64,000 bases of DNA, taken from contig NC_135721.1 in assembly GCF_964656455.1 (NCBI RefSeq), positions 55,070,936-55,134,935 of the forward strand, given 5' to 3'. A program made the position numbers and the translations under genes. Of the stretch, positions 1-11,175 are shown in pieces. How positions within the stretch are numbered: position 1 is the stretch's first letter; the number at the start of each line of letters is the position of its first letter. The notes beneath the pieces are model-generated. The model was not told where the DNA came from, did no database searches, and saw nothing but the letters and a program-made list of their open reading frames with translations. The stretch comes from Halichoerus grypus (Eukaryota > Chordata > Mammalia > Carnivora > Phocidae).

Positions 1-196
1 TGCCTGGGTGGCTCAGTCATTAAGTGTCTGCCTTCGGCTCAGGTCATGACCCCAGGGTCCTGGGATCGAGCCCCGCATCAGGCTCCCCGCTTAGCGGGAG
101 GCCTGCTTCTCCCTCTCCCACTCCCCCTGCTTGTGTTCCCTCTCTCGCTGTGTCTCTCTCTGTCAAATAAATAAATAAAATCTTTTAAAAAAAAAT
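1..196 (+). mobile_element. Can-SINE (tRNA-Lys-derived), cut by window edge
   Basis: Carnivore SINE in the sense direction. It shows the tRNA-like head 'ctgggtggctcagtc', a B-box-like 'gggatcgagcccc', a CT-rich body, the (AAAT) tail and a final A-run. The first few bases of the head lie outside the window. The CT-rich body is the young arctoid type and is close to the copies at 3393, 21659 and 37605. Confidence 0.93.
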
Positions 197-374
197 ACAT
201 TGAATCTTGAGATTAGAGAAAAAGATTTGTCCTCATGAAGCAGACATGGAATGAATCAAGTGATAATATCAATGGTGTCCCTACAGTGTTCAGTCAATAT
301 TTATGAGCACCTACTAAGTAACAAAAAGATTGACAGACTTGAAACTTTCTGTCCAATGTCAATTAACAGCTACT

Positions 375-585
375 ATTATTGAGTACTGTTCTGCGCTAAG
401 CACTTTATATCCATTGCCTCATTTAATCTCCACAACCACCTGAGGAGATAGGCATTTTATACTTAATGGAAACCGAAGTTCAGGGAGAGTAACTGACTGG
501 CCTAACATGGCATGTCCAGCAAGTGGCAAAGCTAGGATTCCAACACAGGACTGTCTAACTCCATATTCCATACTCTCAACCACCA
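375..585 (-). mobile_element. MIR SINE fragment
   Basis: Reading the plus strand gives the reverse complement of MIR: 'ctaagcactttatat', then 'cctcatttaatctccacaa', then 'gcaaagctaggattc' near the tRNA-like end. The bases just upstream (about 285-330, 'tttatgagcacctacta') may be the 3' tip of the same or another MIR/L2 copy. Confidence 0.8.
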
Positions 586-639
586 GCTGGGAGTAAACAC
601 GATAATAACTTTCATATGACTCTATCTTAAAACACACAC

Positions 640-890
640 TTACGTGTATTTTCTCTTCCTTGTGATTTCTTAATAACAGTTTCTCTTCTTTAGCTTACTT
701 TGTTGGAAAAATATAGTAGATAATAACATAAAATACAAAAGATGTGTTAATCAACTGTTTATTTTGTTGGTTTCTAGTCAACAGTAGGCTATTACTAGTT
801 AAGTTTTTGAGGAATCAAAAGTTATGTGCAGGTTTTTGACTACACAGGGGGTCAGCACCCCTAACCCCCACATTGTTCAAGGGTCAACTG
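640..890 (-). mobile_element. Tigger-type (pogo/Tc1-mariner) DNA transposon end
   Basis: The right edge, read as reverse complement, begins CAGTTGACCCTTGAACAA, which matches the terminal inverted repeat of a Tigger3/Tigger7-like non-autonomous family. A TA follows at 891-892, as expected for the TA target of this superfamily. Internal blocks such as 'tcaacagtaggctatta' also match. Only one terminus is present, so the copy is truncated at its other end. Confidence 0.72.
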
Positions 891-1164
891 TAATATGATG
901 TCTTTGGGGTAAGAAAGGAAGAAAATTAATAACATATATTCATATTTGCTTATATTTCCACTAAAAACCACCACAAAAAAAAAAATAAGGATCTAATAAC
1001 AATGGTTGCCTATAGGAATCAGGGAAGGGGCAAGCAAATGGATAGGGAGAAAGGACAGAATAAGATTCTAAGCCCATATATTTTTACATTAAAAATTTTG
1101 TCAAACTTGTAAAAGTGTTACCCATTCAAAAACAGAAAATAATGAAAAAGAGAACTGCATAAGG
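891..1164. other. Unassigned AT-rich spacer
   Basis: No gene is seen. The stretch 'aatggttgcctataggaatc' to 'gggaaggggcaagc' resembles the 3' end of an old LINE-1/HAL1 copy, but it is too short to assign. Confidence 0.4.
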
Positions 1165-1262
1165 GCTGAAGTCCCTCTGCTAGTAAGTGGTAGAGCTGGA
1201 ATTTGTATCCAAGTCTACATGTCCCCAAATCCATATTCTTGACACCATAGCGCTCTGCCTTC
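1165..1262 (-). mobile_element. MIR fragment (tRNA-like end)
   Basis: 'gctagtaagtggtagagctg' is the reverse complement of the MIR core next to the tRNA-like head, followed by a decayed head up to 'cgctctgcc'. It is short and diverged. Confidence 0.6.
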
Positions 1263-1751
1263 CCCCAAACTCAAGCAACTCACCTGCTGTTAGCTGGTCC
1301 GTAGGACTGACCTGGATGCATAGGGCCCTACTCCCACTCTTGGGTCTGCATCTGGAGGTTCCAAAATATCAATTCATTCGGGGTTTTTTTAATCTCCATC
1401 AAAGAATCAGGTGGCGGCAACAAGTCAGAGTGGGAAGCCATCTGCAAAGAAAGGTAAGCCCTAATAAAGATAAATCGAGTAAGTTCAAATTTATAGCCCT
1501 TTGTAATCCAAGTATTTAGAGCTCATTTGTTTAGGGTGAGTTGCGTGCTATAAGCCCTCCTAGTAACAAATAACAATACATTCCAAACTCATTATACCTG
1601 TTGACCTGGTTTATGGCCATGCCTTGGCTTATATTAAGGAAAGGGTTGCTTCTGCCAACACAGAGCAAGGATGTTGTTCTACAATGAATAGAATTTCAAA
1701 CAAAATCTACAACTTTACAGCCTGTCTACATTACTTTGGAATGATATGTTC
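1263..1751. other. Unassigned sequence, no gene seen
   Basis: No recognisable repeat, conserved protein or RNA gene. The 110-codon frame at 1187-1519 begins inside the MIR fragment and has no domain. Confidence 0.4.
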
Positions 1752-1890
<139 letters not shown>

Positions 1891-2554
1891 ATTTCAAAGA
1901 AAAAGAAAAAAGGTCATTTTCTACCCTCAACCTCTTTTCTCAAGTTTGAAATCATCCAAAGCTGCCTGAGAAGATATTTAGAAGAATCATTTTCAACATC
2001 TACAGTACAGACGGTAGAGCTATCCCCAGAAGATATAGCTGATCTGAAAGTGTGTAAAACTCCCCCATTGCCTGCCATGTGGAGGACCATGTGAAGGAGA
2101 TAATGGGTGGTGCCATTGGCCTTGACAGACTAGACTCTCTTCTTTCCAAGGTACTGCTCTCTGGCTTATAGTGGATCTTGCCTAACCAGTTACTTAACTA
2201 GTCTCCCTCTTCTTTACTTGGAGGGTAGGAGGATGGATCAATGTCCTTTCTCTCTCCTGAACCCAGTCTAGCCATGTTTTGCTTTGCTCCCAAGAGAGTA
2301 AAACCTGGGGTTTGTGGGTTTTCCAGGTCTGGACAGAGAAAAAGAATTATTCTAGGTAGAATTAATGTTATAAAAGGGGCCCAGATTGATAATACATTGG
2401 ACTTTGAATTCAAATATGTAGAACCAAACTCTGTTTGATACAAGATTATGAAACAAAAGACTATTGTTGTCAGCATTCCTTGAGTCCCCCCTTTCTGGAC
2501 CCATTCCCCATTGTTTCTGTTAACCTAATAAACCTACTTAGTTCAGTTCCAACT
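1891..2554. other. Unassigned sequence, no gene seen
   Basis: Mixed-composition unique sequence. No splice-flanked exon, RNA gene or clear repeat was recognised. Confidence 0.4.
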
Positions 2555-2762
2555 TGGGTACCTATCATGGGCCACTTCCATGGTCTTAGAAATAGGATGG
2601 GGGCTGGAGTAAGAGAGCAAACTCCTCAAGCGATTACTCCAACAAAGTACAGTGAATACTACACTAGAGGTGCTGAGAATGTACAAGAGGAGCCCAGAGG
2701 AGGGACTCTGGGAGATCAGAGAAGGCTTCCTAAAGGAGGTGACACTTGAGTCGAAGTTTGAA
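2555..2762 (-). mobile_element. L2 LINE 3' fragment
   Basis: 'aggcttcctaaaggaggtga' followed by 'cacttgag' is the reverse complement of the L2 block 'tcaaatgtcacctcctcaga'. The flanking text fits decayed L2. The 5' edge is uncertain. Confidence 0.6.
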
Positions 2763-3007
2763 TGTTCCATAGGAGTGAGCCAAGCACTAGATTCAAGTTC
2801 AAGCCTCTGCACTTCAAAACGACACCAGTACTAGGTAGCTCTAGACTGTCCCCAGTCTCCCAACAATTTATTTGTCCTATAAATTTAGCTGCCATTTTCT
2901 CAGAGCCTAGCTTTCTGCCAGTACCCATGTGTACAAGTGATTTGAGGTAAAGTGTTCCCAACTACTGGAAGCTACTGTTCTATCACTCCGAAATAGCACT
3001 TATATAT

Positions 3008-3207
3008 GTTTTTAAAGATTTATTTGAGAGAGAGAGAGAGCACGCACAGAGTGTGGGGGTGGGGGAGGAGCAGAGGAAGAGCAGGAGAGAAACTCAAGCA
3101 GACTCGGTGCGGAGCCCAACACCAGGGCTCGATCTTATGACCCTGAGATCATGAGCTGAGCCAAAACCAAGAGTCGGATGCCCAATCGACTGCCACCCAG
3201 GAGTTCC
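3008..3207 (-). mobile_element. Can-SINE, antisense
   Basis: Runs from 'tttttaaagatttatttgag' (tail) through a GA-rich body to 'cccaatcgactgccaccca' (tRNA-like head). An exact 11-base target duplication, AGCACTTATAT, flanks it (2995-3005 and 3208-3218). The body is the older Can-SINE type. Confidence 0.92.
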
Positions 3208-3392
3208 AGCACTTATATTTTTAAAAAGCCCTTAATTCACTAACCTGCCCAGGCTGAAGGTACTTTTGCCTCGGGGAAATTTCTAGCACACCTCCATTCC
3301 CACCTCTTAGATTGTGACCTGCATCACAAATACTATGGTGGAACACATTTAAATAGACTGAAACCACCATCACATTTAAAATGGGACTCCAA

Positions 3393-3600
3393 GGAGACGC
3401 CTGGGTGGCTCAGTCGTTAAGCGTCTGCCTTCAGCTCAGGTCATGGTCCCAGGGTCCTGGGATCGAGCCCCACATCGGGCTCCTTGCTCTGCGGGAAGCC
3501 TGCTTCCCCCTCTCCCACTCCCCCTGCTTGTGTTCCCTCTCTCGCTGTGTCTCTCTCTGTCAAATAAATAAATAAAATCTTAAAAAAAATAAAAAAAAAT
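3393..3600 (+). mobile_element. Young Can-SINE
   Basis: Complete copy with tRNA-like head, CT-rich body and A-rich tail. It is flanked by an exact 14-base target duplication, AAAATGGGACTCCA (3378-3391 and 3601-3614). A third, one-mismatch copy of the target follows the neighbouring AAAT repeat (see findings). Confidence 0.95.
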
Positions 3601-3614
3601 AAAATGGGACTCCA

Positions 3615-3636
3615 TGATTTAAAAATAAATAAATAA

Positions 3637-3675
<39 letters not shown>

Positions 3676-3678
3676 AAA
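3615..3678 (+). repeat. (AAAT)n microsatellite
   Basis: About 60 bases of AAAT repeats immediately downstream of the target duplication of the SINE at 3393. It is bounded on the right by a third copy of the target sequence (3676-3691). Confidence 0.95.
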
Positions 3679-3929
3679 TGAGACTCCATGAAAGTCAATC
3701 CCCTGCTGTTCGTTCCTCCCCCTCCTACTACCCACAGTTCCAAAGTTTTCCTCACATACATCTCTCTTTTGAACTCAAAAAAGATCTGTGCCTGGACCAG
3801 GACCAAAGCACCATGCAGGAGGGAGCAGAGCCTAACCTGGAAGCTCCTGTTGCTCACAGCACTCTGGCCACACTCCTATAGTAACCCCCGCCAGCTACTT
3901 TTGTGTAGTGACAAAAGCTGATAGTTCAT

Positions 3930-4140
3930 GACTTCCCTTGTTGTGCCCATGCCATGTTAAACACTTTGCGTGCATCAAGAGTTTTCATTCTCACAACAGG
4001 CCTATATGAGCCTGGAATGAAAACTTCCATTTCCTCCTCTGAGGAACCAAGAAGTAAGGGCATTTGCTCAAAGCATTATTAGCAGTGGGTATGAGATTCG
4101 AACCAGGGGAGTCTGACTCTTGAACCCATGCAACAGTTGT
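3930..4140 (-). mobile_element. MIR SINE
   Basis: Reverse-complement MIR: 'ttaaacactttgcgtgcatc', 'cattctcacaacaggcc', and 'gagattcgaaccagg' (the B-box region of the tRNA-like head). It abuts a plus-strand MIR at 4152. Confidence 0.78.
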
Positions 4141-4151
4141 ATCTCAAGCAC

Positions 4152-4405
4152 TTGCAGTGATGAAGAGTGGAGTCTTCAGGCCCCAGACCTGGGCTGAAAT
4201 CTCAGCTTCACCAGTTACTAAACTGAATGACAATAGGCAAGCTACTGGCCCACTCCAAGCCCCAGTTTCCTCATCTGCAAAATGGGACCAGTAAGAGAAC
4301 CTACTTCATTAGGGTTGTGGGGGGAATAAATGATGCTGTCCAGCATGTACAGCATTTGAAATGGGGCCTGGCATTTGGGGAGGTGTTCAGAAATGTTAGC
4401 TATTG
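4152..4405 (+). mobile_element. MIR SINE, near full length
   Basis: Sense MIR with 'cagtttcctcatctgcaaaa' followed by 'tgggacc', then 'gggttgtggggggaataaat' and 'ggggcctggcatttgg'. It is head-to-head with the minus-strand MIR ending at 4140. Confidence 0.85.
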
Positions 4406-4424
4406 CATATTTACAAGCCTTGGT

Positions 4425-4548
4425 ATCCCCTCCCCCAATGTCATTGCCAGTAAGCATCAAGATTATTGATGTCTTTCTCCCCAGGTACCCAATAGAGTGT
4501 CTATCATGTAGCAAGCACTTGAAAGATGTTTGTTGAATGGATGGTTTA
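4425..4548 (+). mobile_element. L2 LINE 3' end
   Basis: 'cccaggtacccaatagagtg' and 'gatgtttgttgaatggatgg' match the terminal L2 block, which ends in short TGAATG-type repeats. Confidence 0.65.
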
Positions 4549-5228
4549 TTTTTATCTGCTATTTCAAATGATCAAGTAAGGGCCTCCTCTATTTTGACAC
4601 ACAATAGCCTCTTCTTGATAAATTCTATTCCATTCAGAAATAAATTATCAAGTGTCTAAAGAGATTACTCTCAAATTCTTAAATTAGCAGAGTCGTATGG
4701 TTTCTTTTCCCTATAGAAAAGGAGAGAAAGTTGGCCTCCCTTCACTTTCCCAAACCTGCCTGGGCTCTTGCTTGCATTTCAGCAAGTTTCTCACTTTCAA
4801 GTATAAGGATGGAAACTTCCAAAATAAAAAATGCCCAGGTTGGGAAGGGGAAATGGATTTTTCACTTTGTAAAAAGATTTATAGTTTCTTGAAACGTCGG
4901 TGATCCCTTTAAACTTTACTTTCTCTTGGAGAAATTTGAGAAAAAATTAGCTTATCTGGAATATCTTAAGAGTGCATTCATTTTGTAAAGTGAAGCATAC
5001 TCTTGTTGAACACAGGTAGTTCATCACTCAGAAACACCCTCAATACTGTCCTTCCACACAGCATGCATGTGCCTTGCCCCCCAGCTGAAGAGCACACATC
5101 TCCTGCTCTGCGTTCTACCACTGCTCTAGTCAACGTCAGTTGCCTGCCCCCCAATCTCCCCACGACCCCTCTCTATTGCTGGGCCCACTGGGCTAATCCT
5201 GAACATTCAGCAAACATCCTGCTTAGTC
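4549..5228. other. Unassigned sequence, no gene seen
   Basis: About 680 bases without recognisable repeat or gene. Frames around 5000-5257 overlap on both strands and show no domain. Confidence 0.4.
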
Positions 5229-5648
5229 AGTGTATTAGCTTCCTGGGACTGCTATAACAAAGTACCACAGACTGAGTAGCTTAAAACAACACAAGTTTAT
5301 TCTCTCAAAGTTCTGGAGGCTAGAAGTCAAAGTGTTAGTGGGCCCATGTTCCTACTGAAGGCTCTAAGGAAGAATCCTTCCTTGTCTTCTAATGGTTGTC
5401 AGCAATCCTTTCTGCTCCTTGACTTATAGACATGTCACCCCAATCTCTGTCTCTGTCTTTACACAGCTTGATCCCCTCTATGTTTATATCTCTATGTCCA
5501 AATTTACCTCTTCATGTAAAGACTCCAGTCATATTGGACTTAGAGCTCCTCTTAACATGGATACATCTGCAATGACTATTTCCAGATAAGGTCACATTCA
5601 CAGGTTCCAAGAGGATCTGAATTTGGGGGGACGCTAACCAACCTAGCA
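5229..5648 (-). mobile_element. MLT1-type LTR (ERVL-MaLR), solo
   Basis: Plus strand shows the reverse complement of a MaLR LTR: 'cctgggactgctataacaaa', 'ccacagactgagtagctta', 'gttctggaggctagaagtc', 'agtcatattggactta' and, at the U3 edge, 'gaatttggggggacgctaac'. It is an old solo LTR with no internal retroviral genes beside it. Confidence 0.85.
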
Positions 5649-6144
5649 TGGGAAGAGATCAGTATGAGTAGAGAAACTCAGCAGCTAAAATTGGGGTATG
5701 ACATGACAAGTTTCAGGATTAAAAGCCTCCTTCTCGTCCACAAAAAAAAAAAGAAAAAAAAAATTACAGTGCCTATATTCCACCATCACAGAGAGTTTCC
5801 TTTTATTCTCTATGCCTTTCTAGTGCCAAATAAAATAAAAGCAAAACCTGTAAAACTGCAAACACTGTCTGGAGGGATGGCATTCATAAATCATCATCTC
5901 ACACTTGAGTGGTCATCAGCCCCTTTTGAAGCATGGCAACTAGCAGAAGCAAGGTTGTGCCAGAGGGAGCCGGGATCTGTGGCTGGAAGGGAGCCCTCAG
6001 CACAGGACACGTTAGTACTGAGACACCAAGGACAGACATGGACTTAGTGCCACTCTGGGAGAACTGCCAGGTCTCAGTGAGCCCAGAGTACCAGAGACCA
6101 GGCACCATGAGGGGACAAGCAGGAGTGAATTCATATTCATGCTG
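5649..6144. other. Unassigned sequence with an A-rich run
   Basis: An A-run interrupted by one G lies at about 5742-5762. The 127-codon frame at 5664-6047 reads through this run and has no recognisable domain. Confidence 0.4.
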
Positions 6145-6335
6145 GTTCGCATTTATGAAGCACCTACTGTATCCCAGGATCCATGCTTGGTGTTTCCACT
6201 GAGCCCTCACAACAGCCTCCGTATGAAGAATACATCGTCTCCCAACTCACAGATGAGGAAACTAATACTCCAGGGAGTCAGTAGCTCAGAAAAGGTTGGG
6301 AAGTAAGCAGTAATGACTAAGTTCAAGCTTAGGTG
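6145..6335 (-). mobile_element. MIR SINE
   Basis: 'catttatgaagcacctactg', 'gagccctcacaacagcctcc' and 'cacagatgaggaaactaata' are reverse-complement MIR. Confidence 0.75.
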
Positions 6336-7728
6336 CTGACATCTTCTGCCACATCACAGAGGAGAGAAGAGGCAACTGAATCCACAATTCCCAGTCTCAC
6401 TTCTGCCAGGAGCCAGTCCAGCTTGCAGCTCTCTTGTTGTATATGCGGGCTTGCTCTTTCCTGCTTTTGAATTGGCAGCCGTTTTCTATTGCATTTCCAA
6501 TGTGCCTCTGTGTACATGTTGGAGAGAGGGAGAAAGAGAATATATGGGTCAATATAAGCAGACTCTTAAAAGCTTATACTTTATCATTGTAATAATCATA
6601 ATATATTTTACTTTACAGCCACTCATAACTGAAGCCTCTGGGCACCCTAACAAAAATAGCTAAAAGAGAAAAGGAAATTATATTAAACAAAGGAAATATG
6701 ACTATAAAACCCCAATAGCCAGGAAACTAAATGAACAACATAAAACCTCCAAACAACAAAACTACAATGAAACCAAGAGGGGAAAGAAACCTTTTCATGA
6801 GCTTTACCCTGAAGGATTCCATGCTGTGAGATCACATCTGTTTAAAGCACCATAATTTATCGATATGACATCAAACCAGGAACCAGCCATTGTAAACCTT
6901 TCCCGCAGAAACTCTCAGAAAACTAACCAGGTGGTCGATGGGAGGTGGGTGTCTGTAGCACGTAGCCAGGGCAACAATGGCTTTAAAATTTTATGTTCAA
7001 ATACATCTATGTGAAGTTTCAAATCTTGGTACTGAAGTGCAAAAATTAGTTCATTCCATTGGTAAGCAGAATTTACAAACAGAACTTCTTTTAACAATAA
7101 TTTCTTTTTCTGAGATAGTTTATCTATTAGTACCTATTGGTGACTTCTCAAACTGCTGCATTAAATGGACCATTTTCAGAAATGGATCCTCTTTAGAATT
7201 AGCCACTTAGTCCCAAAAACTATGGAAGTTTTTGGGGGAGGATAAAGACCCTTTCATTTATAAAGCAACTGAGTTACTCAGCCTATCCTCCCATTCTGAT
7301 GTTTCAGTCATTTCAAAAACAGAAACTCCTATTAATCCATGACACCATCATAAACATTTGTTTAGGAACCACTGTTACCTCCATATTTGTGCATTTGAGG
7401 GCAATATTTCCAACAATTGCTTCCCACATTTCTACTACACACTTTCCTATTGAATATGAGAAGTAAACCCTCTGGGGAAACGTCTTTAAAAAGATTTGTA
7501 GGATTAGGATAGCCCAAGGGTTGTTAGGATAGCCCAACCAAACTGTTCAGTTGGCAAACTCAAATAAAATATTAAAATATTTTTATTGCCTGTGCAAAAT
7601 GTTTTTCAAGACATTTGTTCATCCTGAAGTACTTCCTATGTTGGCATAGATCTGGCCCTCAAATTAGGACACTCATATCAGAAACATGGACCTAGAGCCC
7701 AATGTAGCTTCAAGAGTAAAGCAGATGA
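6336..7728. other. Mostly unassigned sequence, no gene seen
   Basis: About 1.4 kb of AT-rich sequence without a clear repeat family or gene. 'ataaagaccctttcatttat' near 7244 and the AT-rich block near 7560 could be decayed DNA-transposon or LINE sequence, but I cannot support that. Confidence 0.4.
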
Positions 7729-8245
7729 TTTTTTTAAAGTTCTTTATGTATTTTGGATATTAACCCTTTATTGGATATGTCATTTCCAAATATCTTCTCC
7801 CATTCTGTAGGTTGCCTTTTAGTTTTTTTGATTGTTTCCTTCACTGTGCAGAAGCTTTTTATTTTGGTGTGGTCCTAATAGTTTATTTTTTTCTTTTGTT
7901 TCCCTTGCCTCAGGAGACTATCTAGAAAGCAGTTGCTACAACTGATGTCAAAGAGGGTATTGCCTGTGTTCTCTTCTAGGATTTTTATGGGATCAGGTCT
8001 CACATTTAGGTCTTTAATCCATTTTAAGTGTATTTTTGTGTATGGTATAATAAAGTGGTTCGTCCAGTTTCATTCTTTTGCATGTTGCTGTCCAGTTTTC
8101 CCAGCACCATTTGTTGAAAAGACTTTCCTTTTCCTATTGGATATTCTTTCTTGCTTTGTCGAAGATCAACTGACCATATAGTTGTGGGTTTATCTCTGTG
8201 GGTTTATCTTTTACATCTATGTGTCTCTTTTTGCACCCACACCAT
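7729..8245 (-). mobile_element. LINE-1 ORF2 fragment, inverted 5' half of a twin-primed insertion
   Basis: Antisense LINE-1: 'ttggatattaaccctttatt', 'ccagcaccatttgttgaaaa' and 'gggatcaggtctcacattta' are complements of ORF2 text. At 8245/8246 the sequence switches without spacer to sense LINE-1. This is the classic 5' inversion made by twin priming. It carries stops and is not functional. Confidence 0.88.
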
Positions 8246-8542
8246 ATGTTGGCAAAGATATGGAGAAAAAGGAACACTTGTGCACTGTTGGTGGGAATGC
8301 CAACTGATGCAGCCACTCTGGAAAACAGTATGGAGGTTCCTCAAAAAGTTAAAAATAGAACTACCCTATGATCCAGCAATCACACTGCTGGGTATTTACC
8401 CAAAGAATGCAAAAACGCTAATTCAAAGGTATACATGCACCCCCTATGTTTATAGGAGCATTATTTACAATAGCCTAGACATGGAAACAGCCTAAGTGTC
8501 CATCAATTGATGAATGGATAAAGAAGATGTGAGATACGTGTA

Positions 8543-8595
<53 letters not shown>

Positions 8596-8835
8596 TGGAA
8601 TATTATTCAGCCATAAAAAAGAATGAAATCTTGCCATTTGCAATGACATGGATGGAGCGAGTGAGTATAATACTAAGCAAAATAAATCTGTCAGAGAAAG
8701 ACAAATACCATATGATTTCACTCATATATATAATTTAAGAAATAAACAAGTAAAGAGGAAGAGAGAGAGAGAAAGAGAAACCAAGAAGCAGACTCTTCAT
8801 TATAGAAAACAAACCGATGGTTACCAGAGATTACT
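8246..8835 (+). mobile_element. LINE-1 ORF2 C-terminal region, direct half
   Basis: Sense LINE-1 begins at 'atgttggcaaagatatggag'. It encodes remnants of the ORF2 C-terminus, readable as [19 protein letters not shown] near 8277 and EYYSAIKKNEILPFA near 8600. A (TG)25 array splits it at 8545-8594. Homology stops at about 8835 in 'gatggttaccagag', before the 3' UTR and A-tail, so the 3' end is missing. Not functional. Confidence 0.88.
8545..8594 (+). repeat. (TG)25 microsatellite
   Basis: Fifty uninterrupted bases of TG inside the LINE-1 ORF2 remnant, at the place where LINE-1 copies carry a short AT/AC-rich stretch. Probably grown from that seed. Confidence 0.98.
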
Positions 8836-10065
8836 GAATTGTGACATTATAATAATGACTTTATTTCCTTCATATTTCAGAAGAGACTATATTTATATAT
8901 TATTTATGCATGAGGGGGAAAAAAACTTGTATGTGGCAAATAAAAAATACTTTCTAGCTTGTGTCAAGGAATATAGTGACTCTAGAAGAGTCTCTGCCAG
9001 TCAACAAATGAGAGGTGGTGTTAAGATGAGGCCAAAACTTGGAGAACCCAGAGTTCTCATTCAGGATGATATAAGCATGATTTCCCTTACTGAACTGAAA
9101 ATTTCAAAAATTGCCTCAAAACTTATTTAGAAATAGACCCTGTGGCACTGATATGTAAAGCAGAATTGCAGCTGGGATTGGAGCATTCTGTGACAGGTTG
9201 AAAACCTGAATGGGTTCCCCGTACTCCACTGTGTCAACCAAGGGATACCAGCTTTGCCTTCCACCATGTACCTGTCAAGTTTGAACACGTACCCACATCA
9301 GCACCCAAAACCAATTTCTGGGGACTCTAAAATGCTAATGACACCCCCTCATGTTAATCAAGACAAAGAGCCTTTGGTCCCTTCTCACTTGGAATTGACC
9401 AGGTGGACCCATGTTGATCTGGGAGAGTCTCACTCTCCCACATTGCTCAATTTAAGCATAAATAGCCCCCATGGGCCTTCCTGGAAAGACATTTTCTTCT
9501 TGTACATACCAGAGAGGTAAAGGTATCACTACCATCCAAAGAGAAGAGAAAATGAAACAACCTCTGCCAGCCTGAGATTGTCTGGTGACCAAAATGTACT
9601 TTTTAACTTTAGATGTAGAGTAGAAATCAAAGCAAAATTTTATTTCCAAGAAGGTTACCCATGTCTTCAACAGACTTATTTAGACTGGCCAATCAAAGCA
9701 GAAAGACTATATAGCTAGATGACTGGGGAGATCACTTGGAGCTTGCATCAAAATGACTGTGGGTTTCCTTTCATGAACACCTTTAAGAAATATATTCAAC
9801 CACACAAATAACATAGGAAATAATACAGGATCAATGCTCCGTGTTTAGTGAGGGAAGGAGAAAGACTACCAACATCTAAAATGCAAGAATGTCAGGAAGA
9901 AGTGCAGATTTCCTTTCTTTGTTCAGCCCATTTTGCACAAGTCAAATCCCAGATAAAGCCTCCTGGAACAAGGTATACTAATGGCTGGGCAGAGGGCCTG
10001 GTGGCCTACATGGCTGTCAGTTCATTTGTTCCAAGAGTTGAGCTCCACGTACAAAGCTTATTTTA
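8836..10065. other. Unassigned sequence, possible decayed LTR near 9.1-9.5 kb
   Basis: No gene seen. 'gcataaatagcccccatggg' near 9458 is TATA-like and lies in GC-richer text (9170-9510) with the feel of an old LTR, but no family was recognised and no matching edges were found. Confidence 0.35.
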
Positions 10066-11175
10066 AAAGAAAAACAAAGTCGGAATTTGAACCAAATTAA
10101 ATATCAACTCACTTGGGAAAAAAATTTTATGTTGCCATTTTTTTGACTGTACAATAAAAAAAATTGAGTCAGTTCCTATTTAATCTGGTACGCATCATTC
10201 AAAAAAGTTTGAACTCAATTTGTGTGTGTGCATGCATGTGTGTGTATATTTTAAATCAACATTTGGGTTTAGCAAATTAGTGCAAGTTTGCCTGTTTTCT
10301 GTTGTATGGATCAGTTCCAGATCTGTTTTTAAGCACCAAGCTACTGAATGATTATTATTTTTAGAATTCATATTCCTTCTTAATCCCCTAATCCGTTTGG
10401 GTGAAATGTCCGGATTGTCAACCCAACATATGAGAAGACCTCAATGAAGCAGCAAGAAAAAAATACAAAACAATAGGCAAATAATCATGGGATATATTGT
10501 TCAGCTTTTGTTGAGCTTGAAATGTGCCAAGTTGGAAATAGGAGAGAGAGGTTTGTGATATTCCACTGGAACATATTGTCACTGTTGTAACCAGCCCACG
10601 TTCAGCGGAACTGCCAATTATTCCCCAGCCACCATTTTTTTCCTTTAGATTGATCTCCTGCTTGAGGCTGTTTCACACCCATGACTCTGAAGCTTCCCTA
10701 GTGGCATGTTGGCTAATTAAGAGCAAAATCCATCTCTTGATGAAATAATGCTGCCACTGAAAAAGAATTCTACATTTTTTTTAAATTCTTAATCAGGCTG
10801 GAAGGAGCAGTATTCTAACACTTGTATTAAGCATAGGAAAAAGGTCTATAGCTAGCAATTAGCAATGATGAAAAGGACAGCGATTTAAAGCATGTTGCAG
10901 TGACATTTTTATCAAATTAAATGAGTTTGCTAGGCCCACCAGCTGCATATGCTTATTGTCATTTACTGTTTGGACAGCAACACATCAGCCACTGAGTATC
11001 AGGAGGTGCTGAATTTAATAAGTCATTTTGACACTGGTGTGAAACGAGCAGATCAGCATTCTGAGGAATGTGTTCACACTCTGAACAGACAGGCAGACAT
11101 TCTAAGCTTGCGAGGTGACACCAATCAACAGGAAGAAATGATGAAAGCCAGGCTAGGAAGCAGGCAGGAGTGGTG
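10066..11175. other. Transposon-free unique block, candidate regulatory DNA
   Basis: About 1.1 kb without recognisable transposon, with many AT-rich homeodomain-like cores such as 'ggctaattaagagc' near 10710. No open frame with a domain. Possible conserved non-coding element, by inference only; conservation cannot be measured here. Confidence 0.35.

Noticed and set aside
1..120. tRNA-like sequences at the heads of Can-SINEs
   Set aside because: They are SINE promoters derived from tRNA, lacking the fold and 3' half of a true tRNA gene; the same applies to all Can-SINE and MIR heads.
8648..9130. 160-codon open frame
   Set aside because: Starts inside LINE-1 ORF2 3' text in a different frame from ORF2, then enters unassigned DNA; no conserved domain.
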